This document shows, piece after piece, positions 51,035 to 59,663 of a stretch of DNA of 64,000 nucleotides (position 1 is its first letter; the number at the start of each line of letters is the position of its first letter). Below the pieces are notes generated by a model. It saw only the letters and a list, made by a program, of their open reading frames with translations. It ran no database searches and was not told the DNA's origin. The stretch spans positions 27,243,764 to 27,307,763 of the forward strand of contig OY970829.1 in the NCBI GenBank assembly GCA_963853835.1, written 5' to 3'. Position numbers and translations under genes: made by a program. Origin of the DNA: Calendula officinalis (Eukaryota > Streptophyta > Magnoliopsida > Asterales > Asteraceae).

Positions 51035-51928
51035 TCATTGGCTGTTGATGGCTTCATTCTCATAGAAGACTTCTTGTTTAATGTGGACAAACTCTTCTCT
51101 GCTTTTGAGTTCATCCCTTCTACTATTCAGAACTGCAACAATCTTCTTTTTGAACCAATAGTCTTCTTTCTTGGTGATCATCCACTTCAGTCCAACAAGG
51201 TGACTGATTTGAGCTCTTGGTAGATCTTCTTCAGAAATGAAACACTCTCTATCCTCTGAGTCAGTATACATATATCCAGAAGTTGGATATATGACACTCT
51301 TTTGATCCTGAAATACAAGGTTAGGAGGAAGAGGGTACTTTCTAAGATACTTGTATGTATGAAGGCATTCTGGTCTATTGTTTGAGTAAGCCTCAGTCAT
51401 CACACTGAGCGTTCTGTACTCTATTTCATGAAGTAAGTCCTTCTCATAACATACTGCAGCTACTGCACAGATCTCATCCAAGACTATTTGATCATAGGTT
51501 GTTTTCTTTGGAAGCTCTTTGATCAGTCTTGTGATCTTCACCCAGTCTTGAAGACCAATTCTTTGAATATCATGAATAAATATCTTCATGGGGGGACTGG
51601 TTAAGCCAGTACAAGTGATAGTAATTCTTCCTTCTTTGAGCTTCACTTTTACTTTATTGACATCCAGATTTAACCAATGTATCCCCCTTACATTTTGAAA
51701 TGTTTTGGTCCTCAAGAACTCCTTTCTTTGTTCCTTATACTGAGTCCTAGCAGCAACCATATTCCAATAATGTTGAATATGGTCTGGACCCTTTCTTGAG
51801 ATTCTATGTGAAGGACCAGGAGTATCAGTATCTGGGTCAGCTTCTGGTTCAGTTTTGACTCCCAACTCTTGCTCATATAAAAATCTTTCTTGTTCTGCCC
51901 AGAGTTGTTGAGGAGTCAGTCTTGGAGC
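51035..51928 (-). CDS. Env-like protein, exon 2 (C-terminal part, after TAG)
   Basis: The same frame as the preceding segment, continuing from the TAG to a TGA at 51035-51037. It begins QLWAEQERF-type helical sequence and then has a compact, apparently folded domain of about 200 residues rich in Tyr, Trp, Lys and aliphatics, with no low complexity. Codon-level openness for nearly 900 nt argues that it was recently under selection as part of one long protein. I do not recognise the fold. No membrane segment is visible. Confidence 0.6.
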   Translation of the reverse strand, partial: APRLTPQQLWAEQERFLYEQELGVKTEPEADPDTDTPGPSHRISRKGPDHIQHYWNMVAARTQYKEQRKEFLRTKTFQNVRGIHWLNLDVNKVKVKLKEGRITITCTGLTSPPMKIFIHDIQRIGLQDWVKITRLIKELPKKTTYDQIVLDEICAVAAVCYEKDLLHEIEYRTLSVMTEAYSNNRPECLHTYKYLRKYPLPPNLVFQDQKSVIYPTSGYMYTDSEDRECFISEEDLPRAQISHLVGLKWMITKKEDYWFKKKIVAVLNSRRDELKSREEFVHIKQEVFYENEAINSQ

Positions 51929-52839
51929 CTACTCGGTATCACTGTCCCTTGTAAGAACAGGTCTTCTTTGTCTTGTTACCAGAGGAGCAGATTCCTCACT
52001 TGATTCAGAAGAAGTGAGAACAGCATTGATAGGTCTTCTTGATAAGGAACTCCTTCTTCTAATCACCAGATTTTCTGGTTCTTCATCATCCGAGGATGAT
52101 GATGAAGAACTTTCTTGTTCTACCAGATTTAGTGCATAGTTTACTAAATCTGGTTCTTCATCTTCATCATCAGCAATAGGCCAGATGAAAGGCCTATAGA
52201 CCACAATTTGTAAATTATTCTCTTCAAAAAATTGCCGTGGTTGGTCAGTATGAGTCTCCCCCTGAGCAGATGGCTCAAGTGGGTCTTGAACTTGTAATTC
52301 TGACCTTGTTCTTTGTCTTCTTCTCTCATACTGAATGCGAAATGGCTCAGTATGAGGGCTTTGCTGATGTTGTTGTTGTGGAGGTTGTTGATCTTCATTC
52401 AATTTTCTTCTTTTCTCCCCCTGAGCAGAAGGCTCAGTTTGATCAACCTCAGTATCTCTTTGTCTCTTCTCCCCCCTTTTGTTATCATTGGATGAGGAGG
52501 GAAGAGGATCAGTATCACCACCCATGTCCCCTTCAGGTAGTTCAAGAGTAGGGGAGGGCATGGGCTCAGTTGCAGCATCAGTATCACCAGCACCTCCTTC
52601 TCCTTCTCCTTCTTCATTGTGGTCACCATGTGATCCTGGTGGAGTTTGTGGAGGCTGCTGTGGTTGTTGAAGGAGTGATACTGACTGTTTTATTAAGTCA
52701 ATATCACCACTCATCTTGTCCATTCTGGCGAGTATTACATTTTGAGTTTGTTGGATGGCCAGAATGTGCTGCATGATTGCTTGCAGAGTCACTTGGTCTG
52801 CTGCAGCCTGAGATGCCTGAATGCCCTGCACAGATGGTG
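51929..52839 (-). CDS. Env-like protein, exon 2 (first part, to TAG)
   Basis: Open from the predicted acceptor to TAG at 51929-51931, about 302 codons; there is no ATG near its beginning, which supports its being a downstream exon. The first 60 residues are a likely coiled coil (repeated Ile/Leu/Met heptads around ILAIQQTQNVILARM). The middle is Pro/Gln/Glu-rich and disordered, with basic KR clusters that could act as nuclear localisation signals. The last part is Ser/acidic, with RRRSSLSRR. The frame continues open after the TAG for 298 codons. Function unknown. Confidence 0.65.
52254..52262 (-). other. Extra polypurine-tract-like site
   Basis: GGGGGAGAC on the element strand, identical to the main polypurine tract. 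Further runs are at 52415-52421 (GGGGGAG) and about 52470-52476 (GGGGGGAG). Additional polypurine tracts upstream of the canonical one have been reported for Sireviruses. Confidence 0.55.
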
Positions 52840-53522
52840 CTAAAGAAACAAAAATGTAAAACTGGTTAGAAAGAAAGGTTTATCAAATAGAATTGTGGTG
52901 TTGTTTAATTCTACAATCATATAAACAGAGTTTGTGAAGTCTGTATTTCATCTGGTACAGGATGAAATATTGTGGACTTGTGCATAGCATGTGTAAGAAG
53001 ATTTTAGTAAAGGTGAGTGTGAAAATTTAAGTAGCTCAGTATAGGATAAGTCACATTTACTAAAAGGTTTGGGTATGGGAATTTGAAGCCTGGGATGTGC
53101 TTCTTATTATTTTCAATGTTTATCACTCGGTATGAGAGTGACAACAGAAATGTGGCTAACCCCATGGGATATTTTTGGATTTTGTGGCTTAAGGGTTTGG
53201 GATCATTTCTTGAATGATGCTACCCAACTCAAAAATAAGTTGGACATTTTTCAAGCAGCACCAGTGGGTGTCAGTATGACATCAACCACCATTGTCTCTT
53301 TAAATGTTGAGACAACTGTAGACTGACAATGATCAAATTAGTGTGCTCAGTATATGAATTTTGCATAGCAGCAGTGGGCTAGCTATGTTGGCCATAAGAG
53401 GATATATATTTGAAAGATCGTTTGAGACTTTGGTCAGTATTGAGTTGGTACTGGCCAATACTTAGTCTCTATTTGGGAATGAAATATATATATAAGTTTA
53501 AGGGCTTTTTAGAAATTCATAC
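52840..53522 (-). other. Predicted spliceosomal intron of the env-like gene (683 nt)
   Basis: On the element strand the donor is CAG|GTATGA and the acceptor is TTGTTTCTTTAG|CA. A consensus branch site CTAAC lies about 28 nt before the acceptor, followed by a T-rich tract. Splicing joins a phase-1 exon end to a matching exon start, and the frame stays open on both sides. The interval is AT-rich and non-coding on the element strand, as expected for an intron. It also holds at least five CAGTAT/CGGTAT motifs (53037-53433). Confidence 0.75.
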
Positions 53523-54912
53523 CTGAGACTCTGTCAGATTCCCTTCGAGCATCTGCAGAGGTCGGTGCAGGATCATATGTTTGTTGATGTGCAGCACAAA
53601 CATCTTCAATACCGACCCCTCTGTCATGCTGAGCACCTTCCAGTGCAGTTTGTGCATATTGAATCTCCACATCAAGAGGAACATGAGGTTCCTCAATTGG
53701 TTGAGCAGGTGGAGCAAGTTCTGGACCTGGAAGGTCAGCGGTGGCTGCAACAAAGCTTTGGGCTTGAATAGATGCAGTTAATGATGGAACATTTGCAGGC
53801 TGCACCTCCTCAGATGATAAGTTGCCCATAATGATAGGAGAAACATTCCTTCTTCTTCTTTGAAGGACCAGTGGTGTGTCTTCTAAGGACTCAGTATCAA
53901 GAGTTGTTTCAATATGAGGAGCATCAGGAACCTGTGCAGGTGGAGAGATATGTTGTTGAGTCGGTTCTTGAACTTGTGGAACATCCTGCATCTCAATATC
54001 TTGACCTGCATGTGCTCCATTACCACTATTATCATCATTATCATCATCATCATCATTGTCTGACTCAGTATCAGACATATCTGCTTCATCATTTATATGT
54101 TCTTGAACAATGGCCCACATATGAGGACTTAGAAGAGGTTCTCCTTCTCTTGGTCTGTAAAAGAAAATCTTCTCACTGAGTGGAGGAAGATCAACTCTTG
54201 GACTGTGAAAATCATCATAAATATGTGTGGGCATTGAGTGTTGAAAGATGAGTGAAAGAAATCTGCAGAAAGGGACATTGCATTCCCTTGTATTTGCTCG
54301 AACCAGAGTAGCTAATTCATTGAAAATTAGGCGAGCACAATCGATATTTCTTCCATAGTACAGAGCATGTACTATTTGCATCCCAAATTCGTTTATTTGG
54401 TCCAAAGCTCCCGTCTTTTGGGTCATACATCGAATTATTGTTGTGATGAGAATACCCCACATAGGACCAAATTCATTTCTTTTGATTGTGCCCGTTGTTC
54501 CTCTTCGACCCAGAAAAGGCAGTACAGAGCGTGCCTCTGATCTATCAACAAATGGGTCATACTGACTTTGGGCGGGAAGTCTCAGTGCTTCACGAATGAT
54601 TGCAGTAGAAACAAATGCCCTTCTTTGATCTCTAATTACCCACCCAGCAATCATATCTGGAGAATCGAGTGTAGCAGAGTACCAAAACTCGCATAGCATT
54701 TCTGGGTAAATTGCTCGAGGAGACAAGGTCAGTGCACGAGCAATTGGGCAATTTTTCAGAAAAGTCACAACGTTTGTGAACTCTTGGCATGCCCAGGCTT
54801 GAGGAATATTGAAATTTGCTGTGATGTTGTTCCTCGCAAACCTGGGTACTTCATTATTTCGGAATTGGATTTCCGATTGAACTTCTGGAGCAACAAAAGT
54901 GTAATTCGCCAT
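53523..54912 (-). CDS. Env-like protein, exon 1
   Basis: The start at 54912 is the first ATG after the possible internal TATA box. Unspliced, the frame codes 467 residues and stops at TAA 53509-53511, but the CAG|GTATGA donor at 53523/53522 suggests splicing four codons earlier. Residues 1-270 are globular, with FWYSA at 76-80 and an LFN/LARLIF-type helical region. This resembles, from memory, the env-like or 'putative plant transposon protein' products of Sireviruses. An Asp/Asn-rich acidic run covers 279-296 and the tail is low complexity. There is no signal peptide and no convincing membrane helix (the best hydrophobic stretch is about 151-160), so an envelope role is doubtful; a nuclear or chromatin role fits at least as well. 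Function unknown. Confidence 0.75.
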
Positions 54913-55374
54913 CTGTGATTTTGATTTGAAAGAATTTGCTTGCTAAGAGAAAGTGAAATCGTTAATCGCAGAGAGAATTGAAGATGAAAGAAAGAAATAA
55001 CAGTTAAGAAATTTGAAGTAAAAAATAAACGGTTATTTATAGGAGATTTGAAAGATAATTTAGGTATTGGGAAGTAAAAACGGCTGATTTGACTGCCTTA
55101 TCCTCTGCCAACGGTAACTTTCTTATTAAGAAAGGTTACCGTTTGAGCAGTATGAGGATTAAGCTCGGTATAAGAGCCGTCATACCCCAATACCGAGTAA
55201 AAAAAAATTAATTTTAAAAAAAATTTAAAAAATATAAAAACAATTAATTTACTCTTGAAATTAATAAAAAATAAAAAAATTTTAAATTTTGATGATAACA
55301 GACTAGTGATACTGAGTGGTCAGTATCAACAGGAGTGATACTGAGCGCTCAGTTTTAAAGAAATTTAATAAAGA
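54913..55374 (-). promoter_or_regulatory. AT-rich pol/env-like intergenic region with possible internal promoter
   Basis: 462 bp without coding potential. A TATAAATA box on the element strand lies at 55034-55041, about 120 nt before the ATG of the env-like gene. Six copies of the CAGTAT/CGGTAT motif lie upstream of it at about 55149, 55166, 55190, 55308, 55321 and 55338. Layout mirrors the LTR promoter: motif cluster, 100-300 bp, TATA box. The section 55201-55300 is nearly pure A/T. Confidence 0.55.
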
Positions 55375-58329
55375 TTAAGGATTCAACATACCTAATTGCC
55401 CTAGTAAATACATAAACCTTTCCTCAGGAAGAGGTTTAGTAAATACATCAGCCAATTGTTCATTTGTTGGTACATAATCTACTTCAACCTTACCCTTTTC
55501 CACATTATCTCGAATAAAGTGGTGTCTGATATCAATGTGCTTGGTTTTGGAGTGATAGACTGGGTTCTCTGTCATAGCAATAGCACTCTTGTTATCACAA
55601 TGAATAGGAGTGTTATGAAAGTTGAACCCATAGTCTAAGAGTTGATACTGCATCCATAATAATTGAGCACAACAACTTCCTGCAGCAACATATTCTGCTT
55701 CTGCTGTGGAAGTTGCTACCGAATTTTGTTTCTTGGATGACCAGCCAACTAGTCTTCCACCTAGGAATTGACATCCTCCACTTGTGCTCTTTCTGTCCAA
55801 TCTACAACCTGCAAAATCTGCATCTGTGTACCCTTCAAGGTCAAAGTTTGAGTCTTTGGGATACCAAAGACCCAGGTTAGGAGTACCTGTAAGATATCTA
55901 AAGATGCGCTTAACTGCTTTCATGTGTGATTCTTTAGGATCAGCCTGATACCGAGCACACAAACATGTGGCAAACATGATATCAGGCCTATTAGCAGTTA
56001 AGTAAAGTAAGGAACCAATCATACCTCGGTATGTGGATTGACATACTGGTTTACCAGTTTCATCCTTACTTATCTTATCCTGAGTACCCATAGGAGTGTG
56101 CATGGAAGATAAATTTTCAAAGTTGTATTTCTTTAACATGTCATGCACATACTTACTTTGATTTATAAAAGTGCCATCAGGCTTTTGTTCAACTTGTAAA
56201 CCAAGAAAGTAAGTAAGTTCTCCCATCATACTCATCTGATACTGAGTTGACATTATCTTAGCAAACCAGTCACACATTGACTTGTCAGTGGAACCAAAGA
56301 TAATGTCATCTACATATATCTGAATGAGTAAGATGTTAGAACCTTTCCTTTTTGAAAATAAAGTTTTATCAATTTTACCTCTTGTAAACTTATTTTCAAT
56401 AAGATACTCAGACAAGGTGTCATACCAGGCTCTTGGAGCTTGTTTGAGCCCATATAGAGCTTTATCAAGCTTGAAAACATAATGAGGAAATTTGGGATCA
56501 ACAAAACCTGGAGGTTGTTTAACATAAACTTCTTCTTGTAGTTTTCCATTTAGAAAAGCACTTTTGACATCCATATGATAAACTTTGAAATTCTTAAAGG
56601 CTGCATATGCAAGATACAACCTAATAGCTTCAATTCTTGCAACTGGTGCAAAAGTTTCATCATAGTCAATGCCTTCTTCTTGCCTGTAACCTTGAGCAAC
56701 TAACCTTGCTTTGTTTCTGATGACAACACCATCCTTGTCCATCTTGTTTCTAAACACCCACTTAGTACCAATAATAGTTTTGCCAGAAGGAGGTGGTACT
56801 AAGTTCCAAACTTTGTTTCTTTCAAACTCTGTGAGCTCTTCTTGCATAGCCTCTACCCAATCTTCATCTAATAAAGCTTCATCAGCTTTCTTTGGTTCAA
56901 TGGTAGATAGAAAACTTGAGAAAAAACAAAAGTTTGCAGTTGCTTGGGTTGGAAATTCTAATTTTCTTCTTGTTTGGACACCTTCTTCAATAGGACCAAT
57001 AATGTTTGAGTGTGGATGGTCTCTGTGTTCCCTTAAATTGTTTCCTAAGGGAGCATTTGAAATAGGATCAACAATATCTTGTTGATTTGGTGTGTTGTCT
57101 GTCTGATACTGAGTGGAATTCTGATCAGTATTAGACAGTGCAGGTTGCTGTTCATCTTCATTTTGCAGAGTTGATGTGGATTCTTGTGAAGTGTTGGATG
57201 TTTCACCTTCTTCATAAATAGAGTGGTTCAGATCATTAGTTGGAAAATCAGTATGAAGGTCCTCTGATATGGGAACCTCAGTATTAGACGCATTTGAGTG
57301 ATACTGAGTTTGAACTTGATCAGTTTCATTAAACTTATTAGGAATAAAGTGTGGATGTAACTTAGGCTGTTCAGCAATGAAGTGTTCTGGATTGCATAGA
57401 ATATCTATGCCACTTATGTCTTCACTTGCTGAGGTAGAATGCTCATTCTGATCTTCATCGAATGTGACATGAATGGATTCTACAATCATCTTGGTTGAGA
57501 TGATATACACTCTGAAAGCTTTAGAGTGTGGAGAGTAGCCCATGAACACACCTTCATTTGCTTTGGGAGCAAATTTATTGAGATTTTGTTTTGCACTGAG
57601 TACAAAACATTTACTCCCAAAGATGTGGAAATATTCCACATTAGGAATCTTGCCATTGTATAACTCATATGGAGTCTTCAGATGTCTTTGGACTATAGTG
57701 GCTCTATTCTGAGTGAAGTTTGCACAGTTTACAGCTTCAGCCCAGAAACTCAGTGCCAGTCCAGCATGGCATAATAAAGTTCTTGCAGCTTCAATCAGTG
57801 TTCTGTTCTTTCTTTCTACAACACCATTTTGTTGTGGTGTGTAGGCTGCAGAGAAGTTTTGAATGATTCCTTTTTCTTCACAGAAATCTGCTAATACTGA
57901 GTTCTTAAACTCAGTACCATGGTCACTTCTAAGTTGCTTGACCTTGTTGCCTTTTTGAAGTTCCTCTCTTTTTATAAAGGCAATGATTTCTGTTGTTGCA
58001 TCTGACTTAGTCTTGAGGAAGATGACCCAAGTATATCTTGAAAATTCATCAACTAAGACTAGAGTATAGATCTTTTTGGCCAAAGATGGTGTGCTGATGG
58101 GGCCAAAAAGATCCATATGTATCATAGTAAGAGGTTCATTGATGGAATGATTGACTTTAGATTTGAATGAACTCTTCTTCTGCTTGCCCATTTCACATGC
58201 TGAGCATAACTTATCTTTTGAATAAGTAATTGTGGGTAGTCCTCTCACCAGTTTCTTCATACTGAGCTCGTTGATATTTCTAAAATTGATGTGAGAGAGT
58301 TTCTTGTGCCATAGCCAATGTAATTCTGG
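55375..58329 (-). CDS. pol (IN-RT-RH): Integrase, reverse transcriptase and RNase H
   Basis: The open frame runs from just after the TAG at 58330 to TAA at 55375; an internal ATG at 58260 gives 961 residues. Numbering from that ATG: the integrase zinc site has CxxC at C19/C22, with its HxxxxH upstream of the ATG (about 58,312-58,290). The DDE catalytic triad is D50, D113, E149. RT starts near 468, with D564 in the HMDVKSAFL motif and the YVDD box at 649-652. RNase H acidic residues are D813/D815, E856 and D889, and the frame ends shortly after a TKPL motif at 941-944. No frameshift or stop is seen inside this 985-codon stretch and all catalytic residues are present. Residues 290-430 are a low-complexity Asn/Gln/Ser linker. 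Sirevirus-like by overall style. Confidence 0.95.
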   Translation of the reverse strand, partial: PELHWLWHKKLSHINFRNINELSMKKLVRGLPTITYSKDKLCSACEMGKQKKSSFKSKVNHSINEPLTMIHMDLFGPISTPSLAKKIYTLVLVDEFSRYTWVIFLKTKSDATTEIIAFIKREELQKGNKVKQLRSDHGTEFKNSVLADFCEEKGIIQNFSAAYTPQQNGVVERKNRTLIEAARTLLCHAGLALSFWAEAVNCANFTQNRATIVQRHLKTPYELYNGKIPNVEYFHIFGSKCFVLSAKQNLNKFAPKANEGVFMGYSPHSKAFRVYIISTKMIVESIHVTFDEDQNEHSTSASEDISGIDILCNPEHFIAEQPKLHPHFIPNKFNETDQVQTQYHSNASNTEVPISEDLHTDFPTNDLNHSIYEEGETSNTSQESTSTLQNEDEQQPALSNTDQNSTQYQTDNTPNQQDIVDPISNAPLGNNLREHRDHPHSNIIGPIEEGVQTRRKLEFPTQATANFCFFSSFLSTIEPKKADEALLDEDWVEAMQEELTEFERNKVWNLVPPPSGKTIIGTKWVFRNKMDKDGVVIRNKARLVAQGYRQEEGIDYDETFAPVARIEAIRLYLAYAAFKNFKVYHMDVKSAFLNGKLQEEVYVKQPPGFVDPKFPHYVFKLDKALYGLKQAPRAWYDTLSEYLIENKFTRGKIDKTLFSKRKGSNILLIQIYVDDIIFGSTDKSMCDWFAKIMSTQYQMSMMGELTYFLGLQVEQKPDGTFINQSKYVHDMLKKYNFENLSSMHTPMGTQDKISKDETGKPVCQSTYRGMIGSLLYLTANRPDIMFATCLCARYQADPKESHMKAVKRIFRYLTGTPNLGLWYPKDSNFDLEGYTDADFAGCRLDRKSTSGGCQFLGGRLVGWSSKKQNSVATSTAEAEYVAAGSCCAQLLWMQYQLLDYGFNFHNTPIHCDNKSAIAMTENPVYHSKTKHIDIRHHFIRDNVEKGKVEVDYVPTNEQLADVFTKPLPEERFMYLLGQLGMLNP

Positions 58330-58749
58330 CTAGACTTTAGAAAGCAGGCATACTCGAATAGTTGGGTCTATTTCAGATAGGTTGACCACATATACGTCTT
58401 TTTCTCTTCTAGCAATGAGTACAGGCTGCCCTTTATCATTGTAGATGATTCCTGCAACCTTTCTGAATCGAGCTTCATTGTCATCATCACACATCTGGCT
58501 GATACTGAGCAGATTGTGTTTAAGACCCTCTACATAGGCAATTCTTTTAAAAGTTATGTTGCCTGCCTTGATCACACCATAACCTCTTGTCTTTCCCACC
58601 GAGTCATCTCCAAACTTGACAGAAGGACCCTTCTCTGGAGTATAATTAAGAAGGTATTCCATACTGCCTGTCATGTGTCTTGAGCAGCCACTATCTAAGT
58701 ACCACTTTCTGTCACCCTGCACAAGACACAAAATAAGAGTTAGTTCTTT
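58330..58749 (-). CDS. pol (PR): Protease and gag_pre-integrase start, ends at TAG
   Basis: An aspartic protease that would cut the Gag-Pol precursor. The catalytic motif is LDSG, in a WYLDSGCSRHMTG context coded at about 58,708-58,667. Downstream GLKHNLLSISQ is the conserved protease/pre-integrase joint of copia. There is no ATG at the beginning: the open frame starts after a stop at 58750-58752 and overlaps the gag extension by 10 nt in the -1 frame. A TAG at 58330-58332 then interrupts a frame that stays open into integrase. Expression would need a frameshift, a splice or repair by trans-acting copies. Confidence 0.88.
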   Translation of the reverse strand, partial: KELTLILCLVQGDRKWYLDSGCSRHMTGSMEYLLNYTPEKGPSVKFGDDSVGKTRGYGVIKAGNITFKRIAYVEGLKHNLLSISQMCDDDNEARFRKVAGIIYNDKGQPVLIARREKDVYVVNLSEIDPTIRVCLLSKV

Positions 58750-59663
58750 TTAGGAACCCATTTTTGAATGGGACCTTTGGTGGGATAAACACAATTTGAC
58801 TTGATCTCTTTATGTGGAGAGGTCGGTATCACTTCAGGGGTAACTTTAGAAGTTTTCTTTGGTGATACTGACTTAGTTTCTCTCCTTTTCTTTGGTACTG
58901 AGTACCTAGGACTTGAGAGATCAGTCCAGCATTCATCTCCCTTATGACCAGTATGATGATATCTATAACATTTTCTAGGTCTATTTCTAAACATAATTTC
59001 ATATGGTATTTTAGAAAAATGTTTCACTTTTGGTAGGTCAGTATGAACGAGTTTTGCAAATTGTTTACTTAAAGATTTGACCTGATCACCAAGTGTTTTT
59101 AAAATATTAATTTTGTTATTTCTAATAGATGTATTAACATTGTTTTTAACTGGTTTAGGAGATGGAGGATCTGGTTGCTTATTTTTATTTGACAGAGAAG
59201 TCTTTCTAATATTATTAGTGGTAGACTTCTTGTCTTTACCAACCAAAGACCTAGTTGAAGTTGTCTTTTGTTTATCATGTTTTAAAGGAACAACTTTAAC
59301 AGGTTCTTTAGATGTCTCAGTGTATAATGTTTCTGTTCCTGCAACTTCTGTATTTGATGAAACATGTGAGATAGAAGTTGTTTTATTATCATTATATAAT
59401 TCAAAAGTTGTTGTATTAAATAATAATTCAAAAGGTGGAACAGCAGAAGTGTCATACTGAACTATTGGTAGCTCGGTATCAGAAATTTCTGTTATTTGAA
59501 ATTCAATACTGAGTTCTTGTAGCTCAGTATAGCACTTTGAGCAGATGGAAGGACCAATAGGTTTTTCTAAAATTTCATTTTCTTCATCATCTGACTCAGT
59601 TTGACATCCAACTTCACATAAAGTTTTAGCTTTTACAAAATTAATAGGGTTCATAGTAGAAAA
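58740..59663 (-). CDS. Gag C-terminal extension / gag-pol linker, in frame after TAG
   Basis: The frame of gag continues here after the TAG, with an ATG three codons on at 59654 (304 residues from that ATG). It begins acidic and becomes Lys/Ser/Thr-rich, suggesting nucleic-acid contact. A knuckle-like segment at residues 229-242 has C, Y, H, C in place of C, C, H, C, so the second cysteine is missing and zinc binding is doubtful. The last dozen residues have the GP...WVPK signature that sits just before protease in single-ORF copia elements (recalled family pattern). This shows that the segment once ran directly into protease. It ends at TAA (58740-58742), and the pol frame lies one base back (-1). 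No independent function is evident. Confidence 0.8.
   Translation of the reverse strand, partial: FSTMNPINFVKAKTLCEVGCQTESDDEENEILEKPIGPSICSKCYTELQELSIEFQITEISDTELPIVQYDTSAVPPFELLFNTTTFELYNDNKTTSISHVSSNTEVAGTETLYTETSKEPVKVVPLKHDKQKTTSTRSLVGKDKKSTTNNIRKTSLSNKNKQPDPPSPKPVKNNVNTSIRNNKINILKTLGDQVKSLSKQFAKLVHTDLPKVKHFSKIPYEIMFRNRPRKCYRYHHTGHKGDECWTDLSSPRYSVPKKRRETKSVSPKKTSKVTPEVIPTSPHKEIKSNCVYPTKGPIQKWVPKKN

Noticed and set aside
53132..53326. Small plus-strand open frame (64 codons) in the env-like intron region
   Set aside because: Antisense and short, inside the predicted intron. No similarity recognised.
56711..57085. Plus-strand open frame of 124 codons inside pol (also 59113-59460, 53871-54179, 52237-52551)
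   Set aside because: They are antisense to well-supported coding frames of the element. No domain is recognised.
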